Positions 15,536 to 23,585 of a stretch of DNA of 64,000 nt are shown here, one piece after another (within the stretch, counting starts at the first letter, position 1; the number at the start of each line of letters is the position of its first letter). This DNA comes from Bacteroidales bacterium (GTDB taxonomy: Bacteria; Bacteroidota; Bacteroidia; Bacteroidales; UBA1715), in assembly GCA_024402335.1 (NCBI GenBank), contig JAKSTZ010000007.1:25800-89799 (forward strand). Reading direction: 5' to 3'. The notes beneath the pieces are model-generated. The model was not told the DNA's origin, made no database searches, and saw only the letters and a list, made by a program, of their open reading frames with translations. Made by a program: the position numbers and the translations under genes.

Positions 15536-16012
15536 ATGCAAATTGCTGATAGTCAAAAAATAAAAATTATGATGGCGGAGCTAAATATAAAGAATGCTTC
15601 GGTGTTAGCTAATATGTTGGGGATAAATCCGCAGGTTTTTTACGATATAAATAGCGGGAAATGTGGAATATCACAGAACGTGGTTGACAAAATTGTAGAT
15701 AAATTTCCAACCGTAAGCAGGGATTGGTTGCTGACTGGTATGGGCGATGTAATTATCTCTGGTGATGCAGGAGCTGTTTCTCAATCGCAAGGTGTTGTGA
15801 CAGTTACAGGAAAGTCTGGTAACATCAATAATGGTTTAACGCAAGAAATGCAAATCAAATTGTTGGATGAAATCAAAGCTCAACGCATGGTTACAGAGCG
15901 AGCTCAAGTTGCATTGGAAAGAAATCAAGCACATTTAACCGCCAGTCAATCTGAAGTTAAAACATGCCAAGAACAAATAACCACTTTGCTGGAATTGTTA
16001 AAGAAAGAATAA
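15536..16012 (+). CDS. CI-like phage repressor with C-terminal coiled coil
   Basis: A 158-residue protein with an N-terminal helix-turn-helix of the phage-repressor type (about residues 12-55, including ASVLANMLGINPQVFYDI) and the WLLTGMGD segment that ends this domain in Bacteroidota repressors. A flexible linker follows, then a coiled coil rich in Gln, Glu and Ala (about 110-158), which could oligomerise. There is no LexA-type protease domain, so induction by RecA cleavage is unlikely. It is transcribed away from the lytic operon. Confidence 0.75.
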   Translation: MQIADSQKIKIMMAELNIKNASVLANMLGINPQVFYDINSGKCGISQNVVDKIVDKFPTVSRDWLLTGMGDVIISGDAGAVSQSQGVVTVTGKSGNINNGLTQEMQIKLLDEIKAQRMVTERAQVALERNQAHLTASQSEVKTCQEQITTLLELLKKE

Positions 16013-16041
16013 AAATAGCATATCATATTAAATCATTGTTG

Positions 16042-16078
16042 AGGAAGTTCCGCTGTGAAGTATGGGCTTCCTTTTTTT
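16042..16078 (+). terminator. Terminator after repressor gene
   Basis: A short stem AGGAAG (16042-16047) with CTTCCT (16067-16072) is followed by a run of T. It lies 29 bases after the repressor stop codon. Confidence 0.65.
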
Positions 16079-16406
16079 GTTATAGATGTCTGATATTTAG
16101 AAGGGTCGTGTTGATCTTGTAACTAATAAAAAACATGTTAAATTGATATGTATTTAAGTAGTTTCAATATATTCCAGTAGAAGATTTGATAAAGATTATC
16201 TGCAGAATAGATGTAAGTTTTTAGAATATTGTAATTAGCATTGTTTAATTATGAAGTGTGTCGTGATATGGAAATTACAGTTTAGACTTAAGTCGATAGG
16301 TTAGTGTGTGCTCTCGTTTGTGGAAAATGTTCGTACTATGTTCGTATAAACTCTCTTAAGAATAAAATAGATACTGATAATTAATTAGTTATAACAATAG
16401 GATTTG
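16079..16406. other. Non-coding stretch at the provirus right end
   Basis: About 330 bases of AT-rich DNA between the repressor terminator and the attachment site. No reading frame, hairpin or repeat is convincing here. It may hold integrase arm-binding sites, which cannot be recognised without knowing the integrase. Confidence 0.4.
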
Positions 16407-16454
16407 TGACTCTTAATCAATGGGTCGAGGGTTCGAGCCCCTCCGAGGTCACCA
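16407..16454 (+). pseudogene. 3' half of tRNA-Lys(CTT): attachment site at right boundary
   Basis: The sequence holds the 3' part of a tRNA: anticodon loop CTCTTAA (16410-16416, anticodon CTT, lysine), 3' anticodon stem TCAAT, variable loop GGGTC, a perfect T arm (GAGGG, TTCGAGC, CCCTC), acceptor strand CGAGGTC and ACCA. The 5' half is absent: upstream there is no D arm or pairing acceptor strand, and the stem stops pairing after three base pairs. This is the displaced half left when the element entered the tRNA gene at the anticodon. The intact tRNA should be at the other end of the provirus. Confidence 0.85.
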
Positions 16455-16455
16455 A

Positions 16456-16486
16456 GGCACTTGCAGTAATGTAAGTGCCTTTTTCT
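16456..16486 (+). terminator. Terminator of the original tRNA-Lys gene
   Basis: GGCACTT (16456-16462) pairs with AAGTGCC (16473-16479), followed by a T run, directly after the CCA end. It belongs to the host tRNA transcription unit and marks the start of chromosomal sequence. Confidence 0.8.
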
Positions 16487-16575
16487 TTTGATTGAAATAG
16501 AGACAATTTTTAAGAACTTACATATTATAAATGTACAGTTGAAAAAATGTTTCAAAAGAAAAATAGTAGTTTAGG

Positions 16576-16605
16576 TTGGTAAAATCAAAATAATTATTAT
16601 TTTTG
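16576..16605 (+). promoter_or_regulatory. Promoter of the rplM operon
   Basis: TTG at 16576-16578 and TATTTTTG at 16598-16605 are separated by 19 bases, matching the Bacteroidota TTG-N19-TAnnTTTG promoter. Transcription should start near 16612, about 37 bases before rplM. Confidence 0.8.
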
Positions 16606-16648
16606 CGTCCCGATAAATGGGAAAAGTATATAATTAAAACTAACACAA

Positions 16649-17092
16649 GTGGATACTGTAAGTTACAAGACAAAGTCAGCCAATAAGGCGACTGTAGAAA
16701 AGAAATGGTACGTTGTGGATGCAACTGACCAAGTTGTAGGTAGATTGTCTTCTCAAATTGCAAAGATCGTGAGAGGCAAACACAAACCTTCATTTACTCC
16801 TAATGTGAATTGTGGTGATGCTGTTATCGTGATTAACGCAGAAAAAATCAAATTCACAGGTAAAAAAATGACAGATAAGGTATACATTCATCACACAATG
16901 TATCCTGGTGGTCAAAGAAAACAAACACCAGAGGATTTGATGGCGAAAGATCCTACGAGAATTATTAAGAATGCGGTTGCTGGAATGCTTCCAAAAAATT
17001 CTTTGGGTAGAGAATGCTTGAAGAATTTGTTTGTGTATGCAGGTCCAACTCACAACCAAGAAGCTCAACAACCAGTAGAATTAAAGTTTTAA
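16649..17092 (+). CDS. rplM: Ribosomal protein uL13
   Basis: A 147-residue uL13 of the large subunit; one of the first assembly proteins, binding 23S rRNA. The conserved start DTVSYKTKSANKATVEKKW, the GRLSSQIAKIVRGKHK segment and the HHTMYPGG motif are typical for the Bacteroidota form. It starts with GTG at 16649, as is common for this gene in the phylum. It leads a four-gene translation operon, with rpsI 12 bases downstream. Confidence 0.97.
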   Translation: MDTVSYKTKSANKATVEKKWYVVDATDQVVGRLSSQIAKIVRGKHKPSFTPNVNCGDAVIVINAEKIKFTGKKMTDKVYIHHTMYPGGQRKQTPEDLMAKDPTRIIKNAVAGMLPKNSLGRECLKNLFVYAGPTHNQEAQQPVELKF

Positions 17093-17104
17093 GATAGATA
17101 GACA

Positions 17105-17491
17105 ATGGAAGTAATCAACGCATTAGGCAGAAGAAAATCTGCAATTGCAAGAATTTATGTGAAAGAAGGTAAAGGCCAAATCACAATCAACAATCGTGAA
17201 TTGGATAACTACTTCGCAGAAGATCGTCTTCGTTTCATCGTAAAACAACCTTTGGCACTTCTTGAAAAAGAAGCAAGCTTCGATATTAAGGTAAACCTTT
17301 GCGGTGGCGGTATAAAAGGTCAAGCAGAAGCAGCTCGTTTAGCAATCGCGAGAGCATTGGTTAAAATGGACGAAGAAAATAAGAGCCCTCTTAAGAAACA
17401 AGGCTTCTTAACACGTGACCCACGTGAGGTTGAACGTAAGAAACCAGGTCAAAAGAAAGCACGTAAAAGATTTCAATTTAGTAAACGTTAG
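17105..17491 (+). CDS. rpsI: Ribosomal protein uS9
   Basis: A 128-residue uS9 of the small subunit, whose C-terminal tail reaches the P-site tRNA. The start EVINALGRRKSAIARIY, the GGGIKGQAEAARLAIARAL helix and the basic C-terminus ending QFSKR with the terminal Lys-Arg are all present. It follows rplM by 12 bases, the classical pairing. About 110 bases separate it from rpsB, a spacer with no clear feature that could hold a leader element. Confidence 0.97.
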   Translation: MEVINALGRRKSAIARIYVKEGKGQITINNRELDNYFAEDRLRFIVKQPLALLEKEASFDIKVNLCGGGIKGQAEAARLAIARALVKMDEENKSPLKKQGFLTRDPREVERKKPGQKKARKRFQFSKR

Positions 17492-17602
17492 TATTATAAA
17501 CTTATTCGAATTAGAGCGTTGTTTAGACTCAAAATTTGCAAGACCATCGGTGTCGGTGCTACTTGTGAATTGCTTTAATATTGAATGCAAACAACAAAAA
17601 AT

Positions 17603-18397
17603 ATGGCAAGAGCAGAATTTGAAGAATTGCTAGAAGCAGGTGTACATTTCGGTCACCTAAAAAGAAAATGGCATCCAGCTATGGCTCCATACATCTTTAT
17701 GGAGAAGAATGGTATCCACATTATAGATCTTCACAAAACAGTTGTAAAGATTGATGAGTCGGCTGAAGCCCTTAAAAAAATCGCTAAATCAGGACGTAAA
17801 ATCTTGTTCGTAGCAACAAAAAAACAAGCTAAGGATATCGTAGCTGAAAAAGTACAATCAATCGGTATGCCTTACATCACAGAACGTTGGAGTGGTGGTA
17901 TGTTGACTAACTTCCCAACAATTAGAAAAGCTGTGAAAAAAATGTCTTCTATCGATAAGATGGAACAAGATGGAACGTTCGCTTCTCTTTCAAAACGTGA
18001 AGTATTACAAATCAACCGTCAACGTGAAAAATTACAAAAGAACTTAGGTAGCATCGTAAGTTTAACTCGTCTTCCAGCAGCTTTGTTCGTTGTAGACGTT
18101 GTTCGTGAACACATTGCAATTAAAGAAGCTACTCGTTTGGGTATTCCTGTATTCGCAATCGTTGATACAAACGCTGATCCTAATTTGGTTGATTTCGCAA
18201 TCCCAGGAAACGATGATGCTGCAAAATCTGTAGAAGTAATCCTTTCTAAAGTTTGTGCTGCTATCCAAGAAGGTTTGGACGAAAGAAAAGTAGAAAAAGA
18301 TAAAGAAGTAGAAGTTGCTGCAAAAGCAGAAGCTGAAGAAGCAGAAGCAAAACCAGCAAGAAAAACTGCAGCAAGAAAAACTGCATCTAAAAAATAA
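17603..18397 (+). CDS. rpsB: Ribosomal protein uS2
   Basis: A 264-residue uS2 of the small subunit. The start MARAEFEELLEAG at 17603 is preferred over an ATG six codons earlier, because all uS2 proteins begin close to this motif. Conserved segments include GVHFGHLKRKWHPAM, ERWSGGMLTNFPTIRK and PVFAIVDTNADPNLVDF. The C-terminal tail (about 225-264) is an Ala/Glu/Lys-rich extension ending in repeated ARKTA units. tsf begins 6 bases after the stop. Confidence 0.96.
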   Translation: MARAEFEELLEAGVHFGHLKRKWHPAMAPYIFMEKNGIHIIDLHKTVVKIDESAEALKKIAKSGRKILFVATKKQAKDIVAEKVQSIGMPYITERWSGGMLTNFPTIRKAVKKMSSIDKMEQDGTFASLSKREVLQINRQREKLQKNLGSIVSLTRLPAALFVVDVVREHIAIKEATRLGIPVFAIVDTNADPNLVDFAIPGNDDAAKSVEVILSKVCAAIQEGLDERKVEKDKEVEVAAKAEAEEAEAKPARKTAARKTASKK

Positions 18398-18403
18398 TTG
18401 AAT

Positions 18404-19393
18404 ATGGCTATAACTGCATCTGATATCGCAAAGCTTCGTGGAATGACAGGCGCTGGTCTTATGGACTGTAAAGGTGCCTTGACAGAAGCTGAAGGTGATT
18501 TCGATAAAGCTATTGAAATCCTTCGTAAAAAAGGTCAAAAAATCGCTAGCAAACGTCAAGACCGTGATGCTAAAGAAGGTTGCGTACTAAGTGGCGTATC
18601 TGCTGATGGCAAAACTGCTGTTGTTGTTTGTGTAAACTGCGAAACAGACTTCGTTGCTAAGAATGGTGACTTCATCGCATTTACTCAATCAGTACTTGAT
18701 GTTGCTTTAAATACTCTTCCTGCTTCAGTAGAAGAATTAAAACAAAAAGAAATCGGTGGTCGTAAAATCGCTGATTTGTTGACAGACCAAATGGGTAAAA
18801 TAGGTGAAAAAATTGATTTAGGTTGCTATGAAAAAGTAACTTCTGAACATTCTTTTGCTTACACTCACATGGGTAACAAACTTGCAACTGTTGTTGGTTT
18901 CGACGCTAAAGTTGCAGATGCTCAAGTTGGTAAAGATGTTGCAATGCAAGTTGCTGCAATGAACCCAGTTGCTGTTGATCAAAATGATGTTCCTCAATCT
19001 GTAATCGATACTGAAATCGAAATTGCTAAGGAAAAAACAGTTCAAGAACAAATCCAAAAAGCAATTGACGTTGAACTTAAGAAAGCAGGTATCAATCCTA
19101 ACCACGTTGACTCAGAAGACCACATGGCTTCAAATGCTGCTAAGGGTTGGATTACAGAAGAACAAGTTGCTCAAGCAAAAGCTATCATTGCTAAGGTTAC
19201 TGAAGAAAAGAAAAACAGCATTCCTGCTGCTATGGTTGAAAACATTGCAAAAGGTCGCTTGAATAAGTTCTTCAAAGAATCTACATTGATGAACCAAGAG
19301 TTTGTGAAAGATTCAAAAATGACTATTGCTCAATATCTTGAATCAGCACAAAAAGGTTTGAAAGTAACTGGTTTCAAACGTTTTGGTCTTTAA
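18404..19393 (+). CDS. tsf: Elongation factor Ts
   Basis: A 329-residue EF-Ts, the nucleotide-exchange factor that recharges EF-Tu with GTP. The ATG at 18404 (MAITASDIAKLRGMTGAG) is chosen over a TTG two codons earlier. The UBA-like N-terminal domain and the TDFVA motif of the core (CETDFVAKNGDF) contact EF-Tu. It is co-transcribed with rpsB, as in most bacteria. The length is normal for Bacteroidota, which carry a longer dimerisation region than E. coli. Confidence 0.96.
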   Translation: MAITASDIAKLRGMTGAGLMDCKGALTEAEGDFDKAIEILRKKGQKIASKRQDRDAKEGCVLSGVSADGKTAVVVCVNCETDFVAKNGDFIAFTQSVLDVALNTLPASVEELKQKEIGGRKIADLLTDQMGKIGEKIDLGCYEKVTSEHSFAYTHMGNKLATVVGFDAKVADAQVGKDVAMQVAAMNPVAVDQNDVPQSVIDTEIEIAKEKTVQEQIQKAIDVELKKAGINPNHVDSEDHMASNAAKGWITEEQVAQAKAIIAKVTEEKKNSIPAAMVENIAKGRLNKFFKESTLMNQEFVKDSKMTIAQYLESAQKGLKVTGFKRFGL

Positions 19394-19417
19394 AATTTAA
19401 GAATCAAACAATAAAAA

Positions 19418-19449
19418 AGGAGAGTTTCGTAAGAACTCTCCTTTTTTTT
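19418..19449 (+). terminator. Terminator of the rplM-rpsI-rpsB-tsf operon
   Basis: AGGAGAGTT (19418-19426) pairs with AACTCTCCT (19434-19442), followed by eight T. It lies 25 bases after tsf. Confidence 0.9.
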
Positions 19450-19481
19450 GTCTATATTAGTCGCACAATTACTTAACTAAG

Positions 19482-20189
19482 ATGGTTTACAAGAAAATTT
19501 TACTCAAATTTAGCGGTGAATCTTTATTAGCCGAAGACGGATATTGTATAGATTCCGATAAATTAATGAAATATGCCTATCAGGTAAAAGAGGTTACAGA
19601 CCTTGGGGTTCGTGTTGCTGTTGTTATTGGTGGCGGTAATATATATCGTGGCTTAAATAGCAAAAACAGCGGTTTTGATAGAGTGAAAGGCGACTATATG
19701 GGAATGTTGGCTACGGTAATTAATGCAATGGCTCTTCATTCTGCTTTAGAAACTATAGATGTAAAGTCTCGTGTATTGACAGGAATTAAAATGGAACCTG
19801 TCGGTGAAGCATATTCACAACGTAAGGTTCAGGAAGCTTTCGAAAAGAACGAGGTTGTGATTTTTGGTGGTGGAACGGGTAACCCATTCTTTACAACAGA
19901 TTCTGCAGCTGCACTTCGTGCTGTGGAAATAGGTGCAGATGTATTGTTGAAAGGAACTCGTGTTGACGGAGTATATGATTCAGATCCGGAGAAAAATCCT
20001 AATGCTGTGAAATTTGATGAAATTACATTTGATGAAGCCTATGCAAAAGGATTGAAGATTATGGACTTGACTGCATTCACAATGTGTAAGGAAAATAATT
20101 TACCTATTATTGTTTTCAATGTAGGTGATGAAACTTCTTTGAAAAAAATTGTGTCTGGAGCTAAGATAGGTACTATCATAAAAAAATAA
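19482..20189 (+). CDS. pyrH: UMP kinase
   Basis: A 235-residue amino-acid-kinase-fold enzyme that phosphorylates UMP to UDP in pyrimidine nucleotide synthesis. Visible motifs are LLKFSGESL at the phosphate site, GGGNIYRG (about 50-57), the GDYMGMLATVINAMAL helix, and TGNPFFTTDSAA at about 132-143. It follows the tsf terminator and is read from its own start; the FISUMP lipoprotein begins 5 bases downstream and is probably on the same transcript. Confidence 0.96.
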   Translation: MVYKKILLKFSGESLLAEDGYCIDSDKLMKYAYQVKEVTDLGVRVAVVIGGGNIYRGLNSKNSGFDRVKGDYMGMLATVINAMALHSALETIDVKSRVLTGIKMEPVGEAYSQRKVQEAFEKNEVVIFGGGTGNPFFTTDSAAALRAVEIGADVLLKGTRVDGVYDSDPEKNPNAVKFDEITFDEAYAKGLKIMDLTAFTMCKENNLPIIVFNVGDETSLKKIVSGAKIGTIIKK

Positions 20190-20194
20190 TTCGA

Positions 20195-21484
20195 ATGACT
20201 ATGAAAAGAATTTTTTATATAACACTTGCGTGTTCTCTTTTCGGTTTATTTTCTTGTCATAGAGATAAAAAAGGTGAGGCACCTGAAGGATATGTAGAGT
20301 ATCAAGGAGAATTGTTGAAGAAAACAGAGCCTCTTCGATATGATTCGAATGGTGATGGTGTGATAGATGAGAAAGATAAGTCAATAGAAATACTTGGTAC
20401 AAACTTGAATATTACACAAGCTCCAGATGGAAAACCTTTTTATACTGGTTCTGGTTCAACAGAAGGAGGGGAAAGTGGTGAAGGATCTGGTGAAGGAGGT
20501 TCAAAGCCTGGCTCTTCATGTTCAAAAGTTCCTGTAGGAGAAAAACTATGTTATCTTGATTTGGCAAAGTATTGTAATCAAAATGGTGGTTTGTATGCGT
20601 TTGAAACAACAGTAAATACAGCTCAATCTGATGTTAAAACGAGTATTTCGAATGTTGATGCAAATCAAAATACTATACCAGATTATATAGAGGAAATACG
20701 AAGTGCGTCAACTATGAATGCTTTGGCTACAACATATTCGAAAATGTATTCAAAGGAAACAGAACAAGCATTGGAGAAAGCTGCAAATAATGCTCAAATT
20801 GGAGAAGCATATCTTGCTGAATGTATAAGAAAAGCCATTGTGGTAGCATTAGAAGAGGCTTTGTATGAATCTAGTGAGAGTGTTGATATAGCGAGTGTTG
20901 AAACCGTTGTAAAAACTCGTGTGACAGCAGCTATTGCAGAGGCGGTTAACGAAGTTGGTATGTACGAGAAGATTGATAAAGCTGCTCTTGCAAAAATTAC
21001 TGAATCGGTTTCTAATAAGATTTCAGAAGGTGTTGCAGACAATGTTGCAACATCGGTTTCTACTGCCATTCTTTCGCAATATGAAGCTCAGGTTGCAAGT
21101 GGCGCAATCAAAAATGTGCAGGGAATTTGTCCGAATGGATACCATATCCCTTCAGATGTTGAGTGGATGATATTTGAACAGGCTTTGGGTATGTCGGCTG
21201 CAGATTTGACTAAATGCGGTGAAACTGAAATCACTCGTGGAGCTGATGCTCAAGTAGTAAAGAAGATGGTTGACAATTTTGGCTTTAATTTCGGTGGTTA
21301 TGCAAGTATTAATGGCACATACGCTCAACGTGGGGAGGCGGGCGTATTTTGGTCTTCTACTACAGGAACAGATATGAAGGGCGACTATGTTTGGGTGCGT
21401 CAAATTGATACAAGTTATAGCGGTGTAGTTCGCTTTAAGATGTATGAAAAATCTGGCCTAAGCATTCGATGCTTTAAAGATTAG
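20195..21484 (+). CDS. Lipoprotein with EF-hand-like loop and FISUMP domain
   Basis: A 429-residue secreted lipoprotein. The signal peptide ends in a lipobox (LFGLFSC, Cys21 by this start; the ATG two codons later is an alternative). A calcium-loop motif DSNGDGVIDEKD follows at about 50-61, then a Gly/Ser-rich linker. A long alanine-rich helical region (about 150-300) precedes a C-terminal FISUMP domain (about 310-429) with CPNGYHIPSDVEW, GVFWSST and SIRCFKD. FISUMP domains are found on surface proteins of Bacteroidota and Fibrobacterota, with unknown ligand. It directly follows pyrH by 5 bases. Confidence 0.8.
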   Translation: MTMKRIFYITLACSLFGLFSCHRDKKGEAPEGYVEYQGELLKKTEPLRYDSNGDGVIDEKDKSIEILGTNLNITQAPDGKPFYTGSGSTEGGESGEGSGEGGSKPGSSCSKVPVGEKLCYLDLAKYCNQNGGLYAFETTVNTAQSDVKTSISNVDANQNTIPDYIEEIRSASTMNALATTYSKMYSKETEQALEKAANNAQIGEAYLAECIRKAIVVALEEALYESSESVDIASVETVVKTRVTAAIAEAVNEVGMYEKIDKAALAKITESVSNKISEGVADNVATSVSTAILSQYEAQVASGAIKNVQGICPNGYHIPSDVEWMIFEQALGMSAADLTKCGETEITRGADAQVVKKMVDNFGFNFGGYASINGTYAQRGEAGVFWSSTTGTDMKGDYVWVRQIDTSYSGVVRFKMYEKSGLSIRCFKD

Positions 21485-21490
21485 CAATCA

Positions 21491-21526
21491 ACAGCCACAA
21501 CAAATTGTTGTGGCTGTCTTTTTTTT
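21491..21526 (+). terminator. Terminator after the FISUMP lipoprotein
   Basis: ACAGCCACAACA (21491-21502) pairs with TGTTGTGGCTGT (21506-21517), followed by a run of T. It lies 6 bases after the stop codon. Confidence 0.9.
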
Positions 21527-21539
21527 ATAACGCAACATC

Positions 21540-22223
21540 ATGAACAACTCAATTAAACATTGGGCGGAGGCAGACCGTCCACGCGAAAAACTGATGCAAC
21601 AAGGTGCATCGGTACTTACAGAAACAGAATTGTTGGCAATAATAATTGGTAGCGGAACACGAAATGAATCCGCATTGGAATTGTCAAAAAAACTGTATGC
21701 ACATGCAAAGAACAATCTAAATGAAATGAGCAGATTTTGTATGGATGATTTTACAAAAGTAAAAGGAATAGGACCTGCAAAAGCTGTTTCACTTTTGGCT
21801 ATGTTTGAATTAGGTAGAAGAAGAAATCTTGCAGAATCTCTTCCAAAAGATTCTATTCGTTCTAGCAAGGAAATTTATTCAATAATGCATTCAAAAATAG
21901 GAGATTTGGAGCATGAGGAATTTTGGGCTATCTATTTAAATAATAAAAATGTAGTTGTTGATATAAAACGTATCAGTTCTGGAGGGGTGAATCAAACTGT
22001 TGTTGATACGAAAATTATAGCAAGACATGCAATTTCTTTGTTGGCAACGGGGATTATCGTTTGTCATAATCATCCTGCTGAGAATTGTAGCCCGAGTCGC
22101 CAGGATAAAGAAATAACTATGCAGATTAAAGAAGCAGTAAAATTAATAGATTGCCGTTTGTTGGATCATGTAATAGTTTCTGGTACAAACTATTTTAGCT
22201 TTTGTGATGAAGGTTTGTTGTAG
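21540..22223 (+). CDS. radC: RadC family JAB-domain protein
   Basis: A 227-residue RadC protein. The N-terminal part has a helix-hairpin-helix (VKGIGPAKA, 74-82), and the C-terminal MPN/JAB domain has the metal site: Glu126/127, His176 and His178 in CHNHPAEN, and Asp189. The family was linked to DNA repair historically, but its real role is unclear; JAB domains are usually metalloproteases. It is a single gene and ends 6 bases before the convergent lipoprotein gene. Confidence 0.92.
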   Translation: MNNSIKHWAEADRPREKLMQQGASVLTETELLAIIIGSGTRNESALELSKKLYAHAKNNLNEMSRFCMDDFTKVKGIGPAKAVSLLAMFELGRRRNLAESLPKDSIRSSKEIYSIMHSKIGDLEHEEFWAIYLNNKNVVVDIKRISSGGVNQTVVDTKIIARHAISLLATGIIVCHNHPAENCSPSRQDKEITMQIKEAVKLIDCRLLDHVIVSGTNYFSFCDEGLL

Positions 22224-22229
22224 TTGAAA

Positions 22230-23282
22230 CTATTTCTTCTTTATGAAAAAAGCTTTTCCGTTTGTCGTGGCACAAAATATACTGCCATCGTTGAGTATGA
22301 TAGGTGATGAAAATATTTTCCCGTTAAGATTTATTTTCTCTAGTAGTTTACCTTCGTCTGTTAGTATATACAGATGTTTGTCGTAAGAACCTATGACAGC
22401 ATATTTGTCATATATGGCAGCAGAAGAAACAACTCGTTTCTCTGTTGGTATTTCTGCAATTTTCTGTCCATCTTTGTTTACGATGTATATGTTTTTGTCG
22501 AATGATCCGCATATGATATTTCCATTACTGAATTGTTGTGGTGAAGCATGAATTTTACCTTGTGTGGCAAAACTCCATTGTAAGTTCCCGGACGATGAAA
22601 CGGAATACAGATTATTGTCGTATGAACCAAAAACTACTACAGAATCAGATTGAACGAGTGCTTTTGAGTGCATAATCCAACCGTTTGTCGTAAATGTAGA
22701 CAAGGTGTTACCAACATGGTCGTAGAAATGCATTTTTTTGTCATTGCTACCAACGCAGACTTTATTGTTGTCAAATACAGTTGGACTGCCATGGGTGAAT
22801 TTGTCAATTTTTGCTAAAAATAGACTGTCGGCATGTAAATTATAGAACCAAAGTCCTTTAAATGCAGTTGCAAATGACATCCACAGTGAATCTAATTGCA
22901 CGGGATTTGTGAAGATGCGTCCGCCAGGACGTATAGTTTTTTGTAATTCCCCATCTTCGGTAAAAAAGTACATATTTCCATCGTAAGAACCTATGGAAAT
23001 AAGTGTGTCGTACACTATTTCTGGAGTTGCGTGTATCCAAAGTTTCGTGCGGAAGATTTTCTTTATTGAGTCTGCTGTTAAGAAATAAAGAGATTTCTTG
23101 TGTGTACCAAGTACTACAGTGTTGTCTTTTGTTTTTATTGGTGTAGAATAAGCAGCACCTTTTATGGCGATTTCTGTAATTTCGAAATCACCTTGTGAAC
23201 TTTTGGTTACAACACCTTCGTGAGTTGCACATGATGTCGCAAACAAAATAATGGTTGTTATTGATAGTAGTAATTGTTTCAT
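22230..23282 (-). CDS. Beta-propeller (PQQ-like) lipoprotein
   Basis: A 350-residue lipoprotein beginning MKQLLLSITTIILFATSC, with lipobox Cys18. The start at 23282 is chosen because upstream codons only translate the intergenic TTGACAA repeats. The mature part consists of about seven repeated blades with patterns such as GSYDxxLY, GSFDKNIY and GTHKKSLY, each ending in a hydrophobic strand. It forms a PQQ-like or BamB-like propeller, probably in the outer membrane or periplasm. No calcium or quinone ligands are evident. Transcription is from the TTG-N19-TACATTTG promoter just upstream. Confidence 0.8.
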   Translation of the reverse strand: MKQLLLSITTIILFATSCATHEGVVTKSSQGDFEITEIAIKGAAYSTPIKTKDNTVVLGTHKKSLYFLTADSIKKIFRTKLWIHATPEIVYDTLISIGSYDGNMYFFTEDGELQKTIRPGGRIFTNPVQLDSLWMSFATAFKGLWFYNLHADSLFLAKIDKFTHGSPTVFDNNKVCVGSNDKKMHFYDHVGNTLSTFTTNGWIMHSKALVQSDSVVVFGSYDNNLYSVSSSGNLQWSFATQGKIHASPQQFSNGNIICGSFDKNIYIVNKDGQKIAEIPTEKRVVSSAAIYDKYAVIGSYDKHLYILTDEGKLLEKINLNGKIFSSPIILNDGSIFCATTNGKAFFIKKK

Positions 23283-23291
23283 ATTCAAGTA

Positions 23292-23321
23292 CAAATGTAT
23301 TGTTAAATTGACAATTGACAA
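23292..23321 (-). promoter_or_regulatory. Promoter of the beta-propeller lipoprotein
   Basis: On the minus strand a TTG (23319-23321) lies 19 bases before TACATTTG (23292-23299), matching TTG-N19-TAnnTTTG. The -33 TTG is one unit of the 7-bp tandem repeat. The -7 box ends only 9 bases before the ATG, so the message is nearly leaderless. Confidence 0.65.
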
Positions 23322-23335
23322 TTGACAATTGATAA
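23308..23335. repeat. Tandem repeat of 7 bp (TTGACAA) x4
   Basis: TTGACAA repeats three times exactly (23308-23328), followed by TTGATAA (23329-23335). Each unit can offer a TTG to the promoter on the minus strand. Confidence 0.9.
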
Positions 23336-23585
23336 TTATTACGTTAAAATATACCAACGCTATATGTATGGAAAGTGTTTACTGTTGTAGAAGAATGTAA
23401 TATCTTATGATTAGACAGTTGAAATGCTATTATAGTGTATTTAATACAATATTTAGTTTGTAGAAATTATATGCAAATTCCTGTCAAAACAGAATATATT
23501 TCGTACCTTTGAAGAGATTTTGTGTAATGGTAAAATGAAACTTTTTCTTTTATGGAAAAGTCTTTTACATAAGTTTATTTTAGAT

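Larger units (their letters stand above)
1..16454. mobile_element. Integrated virus (provirus), right-hand portion
   Basis: The block from the left edge to the tRNA-Lys fragment behaves as one element. A + strand repressor faces a nearly uninterrupted minus-strand operon whose genes overlap by 1 to 11 bases, often as TAATG or ATGA. Gene content is viral: repressor, excisionase-like HTH, replication-type protein, J-domain protein, muralytic proteins, structural-looking proteins and a spike-like protein. The right boundary is a displaced 3' half of tRNA-Lys. No integrase, packaging ATPase, terminase, portal or tail gene is visible. These may lie to the left of position 1, so the type of virus is inferred. 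Confidence 0.85.
23283..23585. other. Divergent intergenic region with promoters and repeats
   Basis: This 303-base spacer separates the propeller lipoprotein (minus) from the giant secreted protein (plus). It contains the minus promoter at 23292-23321, the 7-bp tandem repeat at 23308-23335, and a + strand box TACCTTTG (23504-23511) upstream of the giant gene. The remainder is AT-rich with no further feature that I can support. Confidence 0.6.

Noticed and set aside
1..16454. General recoding of TAG as glutamine in the provirus
   Set aside because: Several provirus genes (ending at 2121, 3534 and 4027) use TAG as a normal stop and are followed at once by the next gene, so the standard code applies.
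16380..16454. Complete tRNA-Lys gene
   Set aside because: No D arm or 5' acceptor strand exists upstream; the anticodon stem pairs only three bases on the 5' side. It is a fragment.
16790..19105. Minus-strand genes in the ribosomal operon
   Set aside because: The frames are shadows of rplM, rpsI, rpsB and tsf with odd composition rich in Cys, Phe and Asn, and no start signals.
23283..23357. Longer start for the beta-propeller lipoprotein
   Set aside because: The extra codons only translate the TTGACAA repeat and would hide the signal peptide and lipobox.
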